Of a DNA stretch of 64,000 nt, positions 17,817 through 27,296 are shown piece after piece; position 1 is the stretch's first letter, and each line of letters opens with the position of its first letter. The DNA is from an uncultured Bacteroides sp. (GTDB taxonomy: Bacteria; Bacteroidota; Bacteroidia; Bacteroidales; Bacteroidaceae): NCBI GenBank assembly GCA_900552645.1, contig USAN01000001.1:62001-126000 (forward strand), read 5' to 3'. Below the pieces are notes generated by a model. That model saw only the letters and a list, made by a program, of their open reading frames with translations. It had not been told where the DNA came from and did not search any database. Position numbers and translations under genes: made by a program.

Positions 17817-20675
17817 CTATTTTACATCGAAAAAGTTAAGGATTGCGCCCATTACTTTTGTTCGTTCAGAAGCCCCATTTATTAATTCAAACGGAAATCC
17901 CATTACAAATGTTCTGTATATTCCTTTATAAGCTATTGCTGCACTATAATTTCCCGGAGTATAAATGAAGGTAGAATATGCCGGTGCAACAGGCATAATA
18001 CAGTCCGGGTTATTTACCGAGTATGTTTTTTCGTTTATTTCTGAGGGTATATTTATCGTATTACCTGCAGCTAATATATTTCCTGAAAAATAGTTCAACA
18101 TACTTCCACCAAAACTGTATTTCAGAATATTCTTTGTAAATTCACTATCTTGTATGTTGTTATTGCTACTACCTATATAAGCTCCGCTTATCATTACATT
18201 TCCGCCTTTCTGACAATATATGGTAAGTGCTTTCTGGATTTCGGTAGGATAAGGACTTTTGTCGGCACCGGTTATATAGTCTACTACATCATACTTGTCA
18301 AGGTTAACGTATCCATTTTCTACAGCTTCATCGCTACATGATACAAATGAATATTTTCCTACTCCCTGTATTGCTTTACCATGTATGAAAGTATAGTCAA
18401 ATGTGTTTCCTGCTATAAGTTTTCCTTCTAAATCTGTATTGCTATAACCTAATCCTGACGGTCCTTCACTTCCAATATTTTTTTTATTGAAATTAACCTG
18501 ATTTCCACAAAAGGCGGGAGTAGAAATGTAAGAAAGTCCGGCATCTGTGTCCATGTCAAATCCTTGTTGTTCGGGATTATTGAATGCCATAGGACCGCTT
18601 AATCTATCAAATCCGTTTATTATAATGGCTTCCTTTTTACTTTCTTTTGCACTATATGCCGACAAAATTTCGGAAGGGAAACTTTCTCCTCCTTTATTTA
18701 CTGCAGTAACTTTAAAACTGTAAACTAATCCGGCCTCTCCTTTGAATGTATATTGGTTAGAGTTTACCATTGTTCCATTGTCAAATCCACCATGACCAAT
18801 TCGTGTATAAACTATATATCCCTGCGGTTTTGCTGTTGGCTCGATAGGGTCGTTTACAGCCTTCCAACTCAGGTTGAATGTATGTTTTTTCTTACCTTTA
18901 GTTATCATGAAATTATTAATCGGTAGTGGCTGAACTACATAATCTTCATCATGCATTGCAGCTATATATTTCAACAAGGACTTATATACAGATCTTCCAA
19001 CTAAGAATTTAAAATATGGATCGTGACCATATTGCATATCTGCAAAATTTTGATGAGCCAGCAGTTCAAGAATCATCGAAGGAACAGCAGGGCGTCGTGT
19101 TTCGCTATAATTCTTGTTCCACATTCCCCTGGTGGTCCAGTTTATTCCATAATGAGAATTTATGTCATTCTGTAATCCATCAAGTACCATAGTACTTAAA
19201 TCTCTTGATGCATACCGTGAAACGCCGGTATTTAGAAATCCGTTGTTTGCATCAGTAGTATATATTCCCAAACTTCCTATAATGCTGTCTTCTCTTGAGA
19301 AGCCTGCATCACTATGCAGTCCCAGTGCTACTTCTATAGGTACTCTTAATCCTTTTTCTGTAGGATTATATACCGATCCTCCGCTAAGATAGTTAACTTC
19401 CAGCCCTCGTGTATTTATATCATCATTATAATCATTTGTTCCATTACTTGCGCTATACACACTATAAGGCATTCCATACCATTGTGCCGAGTATCTTGCT
19501 CCTTCAAGATACCTTGGCAATCCGCTGGTACTTTTTCCACGAACAATATTGCCCATTCCTCCTCCAAAACGTACAGCATCTGCACAAACTACACCCTTTT
19601 GCTTGCTTTCATTGCTTAATACCACCATCCCATAATCATTTGTACCCTTATCGAATTCGAAAGTGCCAAGATAAACCCATGTGCCGTTTCCTATCTGTTG
19701 GTTAACCAAAAATTCGGTGACTCCTCCTTTATGAAATACTAAATATTTTGCATCACTCACACTCTCTGGAAGAGTTTGATATGTTACATAAACAGCATAT
19801 TTACCTGTTTCAGGAATGTTTGGAATCCATTGTGCAAAAGCTTTTTCGGGTTTCTTTTCGGTAGTAGCAAATCTTACTGTTCCGTGAGTAAAAGGATTAT
19901 TATTATCGGTATAAGTACGATATTTTAAAGCAAAACCCGGAATATTGGCTGTTTTCCATCTACTCTTCTTACTTTTAATTTCCTGATAAAATCCTGTTCC
20001 ATCATTATCAACTATAACTTCATTCGTCTGCCAATCTCTTTCGCGCGGAGTAAAAACTACTGCTCCGGCATTCTGAAGCATAGGTATTATATAAGGAACT
20101 ACAAATGACTGAGTGAATATGTCTTCACGTGTGGCGAAAAGATTAGGACGTTGCCATTCCCAAGTTCCATTATTGTTCTTGTAATATTTTCCATGGCTTT
20201 GCCATATGGCTATATGACGCTCCTCAAGTCCTTTTGATGCAGTATATGGGCGTGAAATATTTTTTACCCAAGGATTCTCCTTATATTCTATCTTTCCCCA
20301 CAACTTGCTTTTGTCTTGCTTTTTTATGTAAAAGTTAGGTATAAGTTGTTCTATAGGTTTATTGTCTGCATATACGGTTATACTGTAATAGTTTACTGGT
20401 CCGGGCAGAAACTGTTTTATGGAATTGTATACAGATTCAGCCTTTTCGGGGGTAAATGACTGATATCCGAAGTTGGCATTTGGATAAATGTCTATGGTTC
20501 GTTTCTGATGGTCTATATCGAATCGGTTAAGATGACACTTTCCTATTTTTTCATTAGTGGTGTATGAGTTAAAATAATCTTTAAGTCGTTGCTCGATATT
20601 CGATTCAATACTTTGAGCTGCAGTATAAAGTATCCCAAAGAGTAAAAATACAACAGATAATACTACCTTTTTCAT
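17817..20675 (-). CDS. Secreted golvesin-domain/amidase-like protein with Fn3 region
   Basis: About 952 residues from ATG 20675; the signal peptide is MKKVVLSVVFLLFGILYTAA, cleaved before Gln. The N-terminal segment is followed by an N-acetylmuramoyl-amidase-like region (AIWQSHGKYY...; later LGLHSDAGF and ELLAHQNFAD) into which a golvesin/xanthan-lyase-type beta-sandwich is inserted (about residues 240-375, YAVYVTYQTLPESVSDAKY...VCADAVRFGG). A fibronectin-III-like domain lies near 600-670 (FNLSWKAVNDPIEPTAKPQG), and the C-terminal part is alpha/beta. It probably acts on cell-wall or polysaccharide material in the periplasm or at the surface. The substrate is unknown. The longer start at 20699 would bury the signal peptide. 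Confidence 0.82.
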   Translation of the reverse strand: MKKVVLSVVFLLFGILYTAAQSIESNIEQRLKDYFNSYTTNEKIGKCHLNRFDIDHQKRTIDIYPNANFGYQSFTPEKAESVYNSIKQFLPGPVNYYSITVYADNKPIEQLIPNFYIKKQDKSKLWGKIEYKENPWVKNISRPYTASKGLEERHIAIWQSHGKYYKNNNGTWEWQRPNLFATREDIFTQSFVVPYIIPMLQNAGAVVFTPRERDWQTNEVIVDNDGTGFYQEIKSKKSRWKTANIPGFALKYRTYTDNNNPFTHGTVRFATTEKKPEKAFAQWIPNIPETGKYAVYVTYQTLPESVSDAKYLVFHKGGVTEFLVNQQIGNGTWVYLGTFEFDKGTNDYGMVVLSNESKQKGVVCADAVRFGGGMGNIVRGKSTSGLPRYLEGARYSAQWYGMPYSVYSASNGTNDYNDDINTRGLEVNYLSGGSVYNPTEKGLRVPIEVALGLHSDAGFSREDSIIGSLGIYTTDANNGFLNTGVSRYASRDLSTMVLDGLQNDINSHYGINWTTRGMWNKNYSETRRPAVPSMILELLAHQNFADMQYGHDPYFKFLVGRSVYKSLLKYIAAMHDEDYVVQPLPINNFMITKGKKKHTFNLSWKAVNDPIEPTAKPQGYIVYTRIGHGGFDNGTMVNSNQYTFKGEAGLVYSFKVTAVNKGGESFPSEILSAYSAKESKKEAIIINGFDRLSGPMAFNNPEQQGFDMDTDAGLSYISTPAFCGNQVNFNKKNIGSEGPSGLGYSNTDLEGKLIAGNTFDYTFIHGKAIQGVGKYSFVSCSDEAVENGYVNLDKYDVVDYITGADKSPYPTEIQKALTIYCQKGGNVMISGAYIGSSNNNIQDSEFTKNILKYSFGGSMLNYFSGNILAAGNTINIPSEINEKTYSVNNPDCIMPVAPAYSTFIYTPGNYSAAIAYKGIYRTFVMGFPFELINGASERTKVMGAILNFFDVK

Positions 20676-20747
20676 TGTAATTTTAATAAAAATCCCCACG
20701 TATATAAAAATATATTCAATATACGTGAGGAGAGGATTTAAATATTA

Positions 20748-21302
20748 TTAAACGTTTCCTACAGAGAAAAGTTCAGGATGCTTGCCTTTGAAATTCTTGA
20801 AATATAGCTTTATTTCTCGCATGTCGCTGTTTAGATCATCCGAAGGATATATTACCTTCTCTGCAGTTATACATTTTTTTTCATAATCTATACCGATAAG
20901 TATAATTGGTAGGTTTGCTCCTTTAGCAATATAATAAAATCCTTTTTTCCAGTTAGGATTCTTCTTTCTTGTACCTTCGGGAGTAATGGCTAAATGAAAT
21001 TCTTTGCTTTCCTTGGCTGTTTGAATCATTTGATCTACCAAGGAAGTTTTTTTCTTTCTATCTACCGGTACTCCACCCATTGCCTTGAAAAAGTATCCCA
21101 ATGGCCAGAAAAACCAAAATTTCTTCATCATGAATCCTGTCTTGCGGCCATTTACTGCCATAAACAGCTTACCCATGAATAAATCACTGTTTGAAGTGTG
21201 CGGAGCAGCACATATAATATATTTATCAAAATCAGGGACAGTCATAACAGATTTCCATCCCAGAAGTTTGTAGTAAATAAAACTACAAATTGCTTTCTTC
21301 AT
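20748..21302 (-). CDS. 1-acyl-sn-glycerol-3-phosphate acyltransferase family protein
   Basis: The 184-residue protein has the PlsC motifs: HTSNSD (HX4D catalytic motif, about residue 35) and TPEGTRKK (about 108). The N-terminus is hydrophobic and basic, consistent with peripheral membrane association. It is shorter than standard PlsC (about 240) and belongs to a compact acyltransferase group. It likely transfers an acyl group to lysophosphatidate or a related lipid. It starts 7 bp after the preceding small gene, so the two are probably co-transcribed. Confidence 0.88.
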   Translation of the reverse strand: MKKAICSFIYYKLLGWKSVMTVPDFDKYIICAAPHTSNSDLFMGKLFMAVNGRKTGFMMKKFWFFWPLGYFFKAMGGVPVDRKKKTSLVDQMIQTAKESKEFHLAITPEGTRKKNPNWKKGFYYIAKGANLPIILIGIDYEKKCITAEKVIYPSDDLNSDMREIKLYFKNFKGKHPELFSVGNV

Positions 21303-21309
21303 TATATAA

Positions 21310-21558
21310 TCAGGCTTTTTCTACATTTTCTAAAGCTACAGAGACTTTAGTTAACTCATTACTTAATTCTTCTTTAAGCTTTTTATAATAAAGCTTAGCG
21401 TTTCCAGGTTCAGTATGACTGATTCTTGGTATAAGGTTTAGTATATTTTGTATAGCCTCGCTTATTACGTTACGGTCTATTTTATCTACCATAGCTACAA
21501 ACATTACACCTTCAGCTATATAGAATATACTTTTCTTTAATGCTCTTCTACTTGCCAT
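21310..21558 (-). CDS. Conserved hypothetical small protein
   Basis: 82 residues, predicted all-helical, no signal peptide and no domain I recognise (MASRRALKKSIFYIAEGVMF...). The arrangement directly upstream of a PlsC-like gene suggests co-expression. A minus-strand TACATTTG (21600-21607) fits the -7 consensus, 42 bp before its start. Confidence 0.75.
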   Translation of the reverse strand: MASRRALKKSIFYIAEGVMFVAMVDKIDRNVISEAIQNILNLIPRISHTEPGNAKLYYKKLKEELSNELTKVSVALENVEKA

Positions 21559-21599
21559 AATTCCATTATTTTAAGTTAATACCTGTTGTTATATCGCGA

Positions 21600-21607
21600 C
21601 AAATGTA
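21600..21607 (-). promoter_or_regulatory. Predicted -7 element for the small gene/acyltransferase pair
   Basis: The minus strand reads TACATTTG, an exact TAnnTTTG match. No -33 TTTG is seen at the expected spacing. Confidence 0.4.
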
Positions 21608-21705
21608 CTATTTTTATTTGGATATGTTTTTATATTTCCAAAAAATGAACGAAATTTGCACACCTATTCATAAAGATTATATACCTTTAAATAAATAAAA
21701 TAATT

Positions 21706-23349
21706 ATGACTAAAAGTGCATTACAAATTGCAAGAGCTGCTTATCAGCCAAAACTTCCTAAAGCATTGAAAGGTGCGGTAAAAGCAAGTAATGGTGAGGC
21801 AACTCAATCTGTAGCCGATCAGGAAGCTATCAAAGCTTTGTTCCCAAATACTTACGGAATGCCGTTGATTAAATTCGTAGAGGGTGATGAAACTGCTTAC
21901 AATCCAGTAAACGTAGGTGTTATCCTTTCAGGTGGTCAGGCTCCTGGTGGTCACAATGTTATTTCTGGTTTGTTCGATGGAATAAAGAAAATGAATACAG
22001 ACAGCCGTCTTTATGGCTTTATCCTTGGTCCTGGCGGTCTTGTAGATCATAACTACATGGAACTTACATCCGATATCATCGACGAATATCGTAATACAGG
22101 CGGTTTCGATATTATCGGTTCAGGTCGTACTAAGCTTGAAACTGTAGAACAGTTTGAACTTGGTTACCAGATCCTTAAGAAATTAGGTATTACTGCTCTT
22201 GTAATCATTGGTGGTGATGACTCTAATACAAATGCTTGTGTTCTTGCTGAATACTATGCTGCAAAGAACTATGGCGTACAGGTAATAGGTTGTCCTAAGA
22301 CTATCGACGGTGACTTGAAGAACGAAATGATCGAAACATCTTTCGGATTTGACACTGCTTGCAAAACTTATGCAGAAGTAATAGGTAATATTCAACGTGA
22401 CTGTAATTCAGCTCGTAAATACTGGCATTTCATTAAGTTGATGGGTCGTTCTGCATCTCATATTGCTCTTGAATGTGCTCTTCAGGTACAGCCAAACATG
22501 TGTATCATCTCGGAAGAGGTTGAACAGAAGAACATGTCTTTGGATGATGTTGTAACTTCTATAGCTCATGTTGTAGCTAACCGTGCTGCAGAAGGCAATA
22601 ACTTCGGTACCGTATTGATTCCTGAAGGTTTGATTGAATTCATTCCTGCAATGAAGAAACTTATCTCTGAGTTGAACGATTTCTTGGCATCTAATGCTTC
22701 TGAATTTGCTTTGATTAAGAAATCTCACCAACGTGAATATATAATTTCAAAACTTTCTAAGGAAAATTCTGAAATTTATGCTTCTCTTCCAGAAGGTGTA
22801 GCACGTCAGCTTACTCTTGATCGCGACCCTCACGGAAATGTACAGGTTTCATTGATCGAAACAGAAAAATTACTTTCAGATATGGTTGCTGTTAAACTTG
22901 CACAGTGGAAGGAAGAAGGCAAATATGTAGGTAAGTTCGCTGCACAGCATCACTTCTTCGGTTATGAAGGACGTTGCGCTGCTCCATCTAACTTCGATGC
23001 CGACTATTGTTATTCTCTTGGTTTTACTGCTTCTATGCTAATTGGTGCAGGTGTAACAGGATATATGTCATCAGTACGTAATCTTACAGCTCCTGCCGAA
23101 GAATGGATTGCAGGTGGTGTGCCTATTACAATGATGATGAACATGGAACGTCGTCATGGCGAAATGAAACCTGTTATTCAGAAAGCTCTTGTAAGACTTG
23201 ATGGCAAACCATTCCAGTTCTTTGCTGCAAATCGTGAAAATTGGGCTGTAGAAACTGACTATGTATATCCAGGTCCTATACAGTACTTTGGTCCTTCGGC
23301 AGTTTGTGACGAACCAACCAAAACTTTGCAATTGGAACAGAGTAAATAA
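21706..23349 (+). CDS. pfp: Diphosphate--fructose-6-phosphate 1-phosphotransferase
   Basis: The 547-residue long-form PPi-PFK reversibly phosphorylates fructose 6-phosphate with pyrophosphate. It has the N-terminal GVILSGGQAPGGHNV loop (about residue 70). GGDDSNT (about 168), where the second Asp replaces the Gly of ATP-PFKs, marks PPi specificity, as does PKTIDGDLKN (about 197). Codon use is biased towards preferred codons, in line with high expression of a central glycolytic enzyme. A hairpin follows the stop codon. Confidence 0.96.
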   Translation: MTKSALQIARAAYQPKLPKALKGAVKASNGEATQSVADQEAIKALFPNTYGMPLIKFVEGDETAYNPVNVGVILSGGQAPGGHNVISGLFDGIKKMNTDSRLYGFILGPGGLVDHNYMELTSDIIDEYRNTGGFDIIGSGRTKLETVEQFELGYQILKKLGITALVIIGGDDSNTNACVLAEYYAAKNYGVQVIGCPKTIDGDLKNEMIETSFGFDTACKTYAEVIGNIQRDCNSARKYWHFIKLMGRSASHIALECALQVQPNMCIISEEVEQKNMSLDDVVTSIAHVVANRAAEGNNFGTVLIPEGLIEFIPAMKKLISELNDFLASNASEFALIKKSHQREYIISKLSKENSEIYASLPEGVARQLTLDRDPHGNVQVSLIETEKLLSDMVAVKLAQWKEEGKYVGKFAAQHHFFGYEGRCAAPSNFDADYCYSLGFTASMLIGAGVTGYMSSVRNLTAPAEEWIAGGVPITMMMNMERRHGEMKPVIQKALVRLDGKPFQFFAANRENWAVETDYVYPGPIQYFGPSAVCDEPTKTLQLEQSK

Positions 23350-23385
23350 TATTTAGACACTATAAGTTTAAATTATACAACAATA

Positions 23386-23416
23386 CAATCTTTCCTGTAT
23401 CAAGCAGGAAAGATTG
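23386..23416 (+). terminator. Hairpin after pfp
   Basis: Perfect 12-bp stem CAATCTTTCCTG/CAGGAAAGATTG with a 7-nt loop. The following T-run is weak, so it may be a terminator or a transcript-stabilising hairpin. Confidence 0.6.
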
Positions 23417-23470
23417 TTAAACAAACTTTAATATCAAAGAGTCAGAACTGCTTTACACCATATCTCTCAA

Positions 23471-24340
23471 ATGATTAACAGATCTCCTATATTGGCGGCA
23501 AAAAAACATTCTAAAGCCAAAAAAACTACTTCTCCAAGAAAGCCGCGCAAAAAGACTTCCAAGAAAGAGATAAAAAATAGAGAGATACCTATTTGGTTGT
23601 ATAAGTTCCTTATGTTCATTGTTGCTATTGCCTTTATATTTGCATTCTATTATTTCTTTATCCGTCCATATGCTTATCGCTGGAAGCCTTGTTATGGATA
23701 TAAGGCTTATGGTATATGCATGCCATCGGGATACGACGTACATGGTATAGATTTGTCGCACCATCAGGGTCAGATAAATTGGAAAGAGTTTAGTAAGGCT
23801 CAACAAGGTCGATTTCCTATTAAGTTTATATTCATGAAAGCCTCGGAAGGAGGAGACTTCGGCGATAGAGTGTTCAGCACAAACTTCGATTCTGCAAGAT
23901 ATTATGGATTCATACGCGGAGCTTATCATTTTTACAATCCCAAAACCAATGCTGCCCGACAGGCAGAGTTCTTCATTAATTCAGTAAAACTTGAAAAGGG
24001 AGATCTTCCCCCTGTACTGGATATAGAAACCAAGGGCGATGATGCAGAGAAAATGAAGAAAGATATTAAAGTTTGGCTTAAGAGGGTAGAGGCACATTAT
24101 GGTGTAAAGCCAATTATATATGCTTCATATAAATTCAAAACTAAATACCTCAGTGATTCAGTATTAAATGCATATCCTTACTGGATTGCTCATTACTATG
24201 TAGATTCGGTTAAGTATCAGGGCAACTGGAAGTTTTGGCAGCATACAGATGTAGGTAGAATGCCAGGAATAAAGGAGAAAGTAGACCTTAATGTATTTAA
24301 CGGTTCTTTGTATGATTTATCCAATCTTACAATAAAATAA
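23471..24340 (+). CDS. Membrane-anchored GH25 family lysozyme
   Basis: The 289-residue protein has a very basic N-terminus (about 40 residues, Lys/Arg/Ser-rich), then one membrane segment (about 42-64), then a GH25 muramidase domain. Conserved acidic residues are visible: Asp94 in HGIDLSHHQG and Asp184/Glu186 in PPVLDIET. SEGGDF and GAYHFYNP are typical GH25 segments. The domain would face the periplasm and cleave peptidoglycan between MurNAc and GlcNAc. The Lys/Arg-rich cytoplasmic tail is unusually long. Confidence 0.92.
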   Translation: MINRSPILAAKKHSKAKKTTSPRKPRKKTSKKEIKNREIPIWLYKFLMFIVAIAFIFAFYYFFIRPYAYRWKPCYGYKAYGICMPSGYDVHGIDLSHHQGQINWKEFSKAQQGRFPIKFIFMKASEGGDFGDRVFSTNFDSARYYGFIRGAYHFYNPKTNAARQAEFFINSVKLEKGDLPPVLDIETKGDDAEKMKKDIKVWLKRVEAHYGVKPIIYASYKFKTKYLSDSVLNAYPYWIAHYYVDSVKYQGNWKFWQHTDVGRMPGIKEKVDLNVFNGSLYDLSNLTIK

Positions 24341-24411
24341 AAAACTTCTTTTCGTTAACAAACTATTTATTTATATCACATGTTCTTCTCATATATTATA
24401 ATAATAATGAT

Positions 24412-26151
24412 ATGAGTAAGAATGTTGCTGCCCAAGTTGTTGATATGCTTGCCAATGCAGGCATAAAGCATATTTATGCCATTACAGGTGATAGTTTGAA
24501 TGAAGTAAACAATGCAGTCCGAGAAAATGGAAAAATTCAATGGATACATGTACGTCACGAAGAAAGTGGAGCATTTGCAGCAAGTGCAGAAGCTCAGCTT
24601 ACAGGCAAACTAGCCTGTTGTGCCGGTAGCAGTGGTCCTGGTCATGTACATCTTATAAATGGATTATACGATGCTCATCGTGCAAATGCTCCGGTAATTG
24701 CAATAGCTTCTACTTGTCCATCCAATCAGTTCGGGATGAAATACTTCCAGGGTACCAATACTATAAAATTGTTTGATGATTGTAGCTATTTTAATCAGGT
24801 AGCTTCAACTCCCCAACAATTTGCAAGGATGATGCAGCTTGGTATACAGACCGCTATTTCATACAAAGGAGTTTCGGTGGTTGGATTACCAGGGGATTTA
24901 ACTTCCGAGAATGAAGAAAGCATTTACTCTTCAAATATAAATTATGTAACTTCCCCTCAGATTATTCCTTCTTACGAAGAACTTAAAAAGTTGGCTACGC
25001 TTATAAATGATGCAAAGAAGGTTACATTATATTGCGGAATAGGTTGTGCCGAAGCTCATGATGAAGTGGTAGCACTTGCAAAGTTTTTGAAGGCTCCCGT
25101 TGCTTATACTTTCCGTGGTAAAATGAAGGTAGAATATGATAATCCTAATGAGGTGGGAATGACAGGACTACTTGGAACGCCATCGGGCTACAAAAGTATG
25201 CATAAGGCCGACTTACTTCTAATGCTGGGAACTGATTTTCCTTACGATCAGTTTATTCCAGATAATATAAAAATAGCTCAAATAGATTTGCGTGCCGATA
25301 GATTGGGTAGAAGAGCCAAACTGACTCAGGGATTGTGTGGCGATGTAAAACTTACATTGGCTGCATTGATGCCTATGCTTGAAGATAATAAAAGTGACGC
25401 ATTTCTTAAGGAGCAACTAGAAGAGCATAAGAAAGTAATTAAAGACCTAAGCGTATATATAGATGATAAAGGTGAGAAAGATAAGCTTCATCCTGAATTT
25501 GTAATGACAGTAGTCGATAAGCTAGCATCCGACAGTGCTGTTTTTACTATTGAAACGGGCATGTGTGATGTATGGTCGGCCAGGTATTTAAGAGCTACCG
25601 GTAAAAGAGATATGATTGCTTCTTATAACCATGGCTCATTGGGGTGTGCAGTACCTATGTCTGTAGGTGCAGCACTTGCATGTCCAGATAGACAGATTAT
25701 AGCTGTATGTGGCGATGGAGGTCTTTCTATGACACTTGGCGATTTGGCTACAATAGTACAGTATAAATTGCCTGTAAAACTTATTGTATTTAATAATCAT
25801 TCACTTGGAATGGTGAAACTTGAAATGGAAGTTGCAGGCTTGCCAGACTGGCAGACAGATATGTATAATCCTGATTTTGAAGCAGTGGCTAAGGCTATGG
25901 GAATGAACGCATGGACAGCACATACGGCCGATGAAGTGTCCGAAATGATAAGCAAAGCATTTGAAGCAGAAGGTGCGGCATTGGTAAATGTAATAACAGA
26001 TCCTAATTGCTTATCAATGCCATCCAAGGTGACTAGAGCCGAAATAAAGGGATTTATGGAATCAATGGCTAAAATGATGATGATGGGAAGGAAAGAAGAA
26101 GTGGAAGATACTATACGTCAAAATTTTAAGGATTTGAAGGAATTCTTATAA
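24412..26151 (+). CDS. poxB: Pyruvate dehydrogenase (quinone)/pyruvate oxidase PoxB
   Basis: The 579-residue TPP/FAD enzyme aligns along its length with E. coli PoxB (early RHEESGAFAASAEAQLTGKLA, then GSSGPGHVHLINGLYDAHR). The catalytic Glu sits in RHEE (about residue 50). The TPP/Mg motif is GDGG with downstream NNHS (about 435-465). The C-terminus (MMMMGRKEEVEDTIRQNF) corresponds to the membrane-binding amphipathic end of E. coli PoxB. It would oxidise pyruvate to acetate and CO2 with menaquinone, which is notable in an organism that also encodes ferredoxin-linked 2-oxoacid oxidoreductases. No obvious operon partner. Confidence 0.93.
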   Translation: MSKNVAAQVVDMLANAGIKHIYAITGDSLNEVNNAVRENGKIQWIHVRHEESGAFAASAEAQLTGKLACCAGSSGPGHVHLINGLYDAHRANAPVIAIASTCPSNQFGMKYFQGTNTIKLFDDCSYFNQVASTPQQFARMMQLGIQTAISYKGVSVVGLPGDLTSENEESIYSSNINYVTSPQIIPSYEELKKLATLINDAKKVTLYCGIGCAEAHDEVVALAKFLKAPVAYTFRGKMKVEYDNPNEVGMTGLLGTPSGYKSMHKADLLLMLGTDFPYDQFIPDNIKIAQIDLRADRLGRRAKLTQGLCGDVKLTLAALMPMLEDNKSDAFLKEQLEEHKKVIKDLSVYIDDKGEKDKLHPEFVMTVVDKLASDSAVFTIETGMCDVWSARYLRATGKRDMIASYNHGSLGCAVPMSVGAALACPDRQIIAVCGDGGLSMTLGDLATIVQYKLPVKLIVFNNHSLGMVKLEMEVAGLPDWQTDMYNPDFEAVAKAMGMNAWTAHTADEVSEMISKAFEAEGAALVNVITDPNCLSMPSKVTRAEIKGFMESMAKMMMMGRKEEVEDTIRQNFKDLKEFL

Positions 26152-26186
26152 TTAATTTTTCTAGAACAGTTTCTATAAGTAATATC

Positions 26187-26227
26187 AAAAAAAAAGAGTT
26201 CGCTGTTGTAACGGACTCTTTTTTATG
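26187..26227. terminator. Bidirectional terminator between poxB and prmA
   Basis: A-run, stem AAGAGTTCG/CGGACTCTT (one mismatch) with a 9-nt loop, and T-run. It sits between convergent genes and can serve both. Confidence 0.85.
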
Positions 26228-26261
26228 CTTTAATATCTTGAAGCAATCTTATTTAATCAAT

Positions 26262-27107
26262 TCATTCCTTAATGAATTTTACTGCAGCCCATCGGTTCTT
26301 TTCACGATGATGCACAAATTTCATCCCAAGACTTTCTGCTTTATCTCTTATTGCCGGTATATCTTCCACATAAAATCCGCTCATATAAAGTTCCGATCCT
26401 GCATGTAGGCACGAAGCGTATTTATCCATATCATTAAGCAGAATGTTGCGGTTTATGTTTGCAATTATCACATCAAAAGCCTTACGGTCCTTAAGCAGTG
26501 CAGCGTCGCCCAGTTCTACCGTTATGTTATCAATGTTGTTAAGTACAATGTTGTCTCTAGAGTTGTTTACGCACCAGTCGTCTATATCTATGGCTGTTAC
26601 AGGATTAGCTCCTCGCATAGATGCAAGTATTGCAAGAATGGAAGTACCACACCCCATGTCGAGTACCGATTTATCCTTAAGATTGGCTTCCAGCAATTCG
26701 CTTATAATAGAACTTGTGGTTTCATGATGACCAGTACCGAATGCCATCTGTGGATTTATAAGAATCTCGTATTCAGTCTTCGGAACGTCATGATGGAATG
26801 TACTGTGTATACAACAGCGGTCGCCTATAACTATTGGCTGAAAATAGTTCTTTTCCCACTCTTCATTCCAGTTTTTGTCTTCTGCCTCATTAACTATGTA
26901 TTCTATTTTAGTATCTGGTAGCGGAAAATTCTCTACAACATCCTCCAAGCTTTCTTCATCAAACAATGTTTGTTGTATATAAGCTTTTTCGTCTCCTTTG
27001 CACTCGACGAAACTTTCGAATCCTATCTCTCCCAATAATGCAGAAAGTACATCATTCACAGTTTCATTACAAGGATTCGTATGGAAAGTAACTTCAAAAT
27101 ATTTCAT
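26262..27107 (-). CDS. prmA: Ribosomal protein L11 methyltransferase
   Basis: 281-residue class I SAM-dependent methyltransferase. The N-terminal substrate-recognition domain (about 1-95) is followed by FGTGHHETTS, the SAM motif I VLDMGCGTSILAI (about 151) and the post-motif Asp pair (TAIDIDDWC). The motif IV region IIANINRNIL (NPPF-type position, here NINR) is typical for PrmA. It trimethylates ribosomal protein L11. It is a single gene convergent with poxB. Confidence 0.94.
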   Translation of the reverse strand: MKYFEVTFHTNPCNETVNDVLSALLGEIGFESFVECKGDEKAYIQQTLFDEESLEDVVENFPLPDTKIEYIVNEAEDKNWNEEWEKNYFQPIVIGDRCCIHSTFHHDVPKTEYEILINPQMAFGTGHHETTSSIISELLEANLKDKSVLDMGCGTSILAILASMRGANPVTAIDIDDWCVNNSRDNIVLNNIDNITVELGDAALLKDRKAFDVIIANINRNILLNDMDKYASCLHAGSELYMSGFYVEDIPAIRDKAESLGMKFVHHREKNRWAAVKFIKE

Positions 27108-27189
27108 ATTATATCGTTTAAATATTCTACAAATATAGATTAAAAAAGAGAAATATAGCTTAACATTAAGAATGTTTATTTGTTTAGAA

Positions 27190-27256
27190 ATAGGGAAATC
27201 CCTATAAAGGAATAGGGTTTTTCTGTGTTATGATATGAATTCTCTTTCTATTTTTG
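27190..27256 (+). promoter_or_regulatory. Promoter region with ATAGGG repeats
   Basis: ATAGGG-AAAT-CCCTAT forms an inverted repeat at 27190-27205. A third ATAGGG at 27212-27217 lies 22 bp (two helical turns) after the first. TATTTTTG at 27249-27256 fits the -7 element of the next gene, so the repeats sit where an activator would bind. Confidence 0.45.
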
Positions 27257-27296
27257 TACCAGATAAAAAAGAAAAAACCTAATAAAATAAGTGAAT

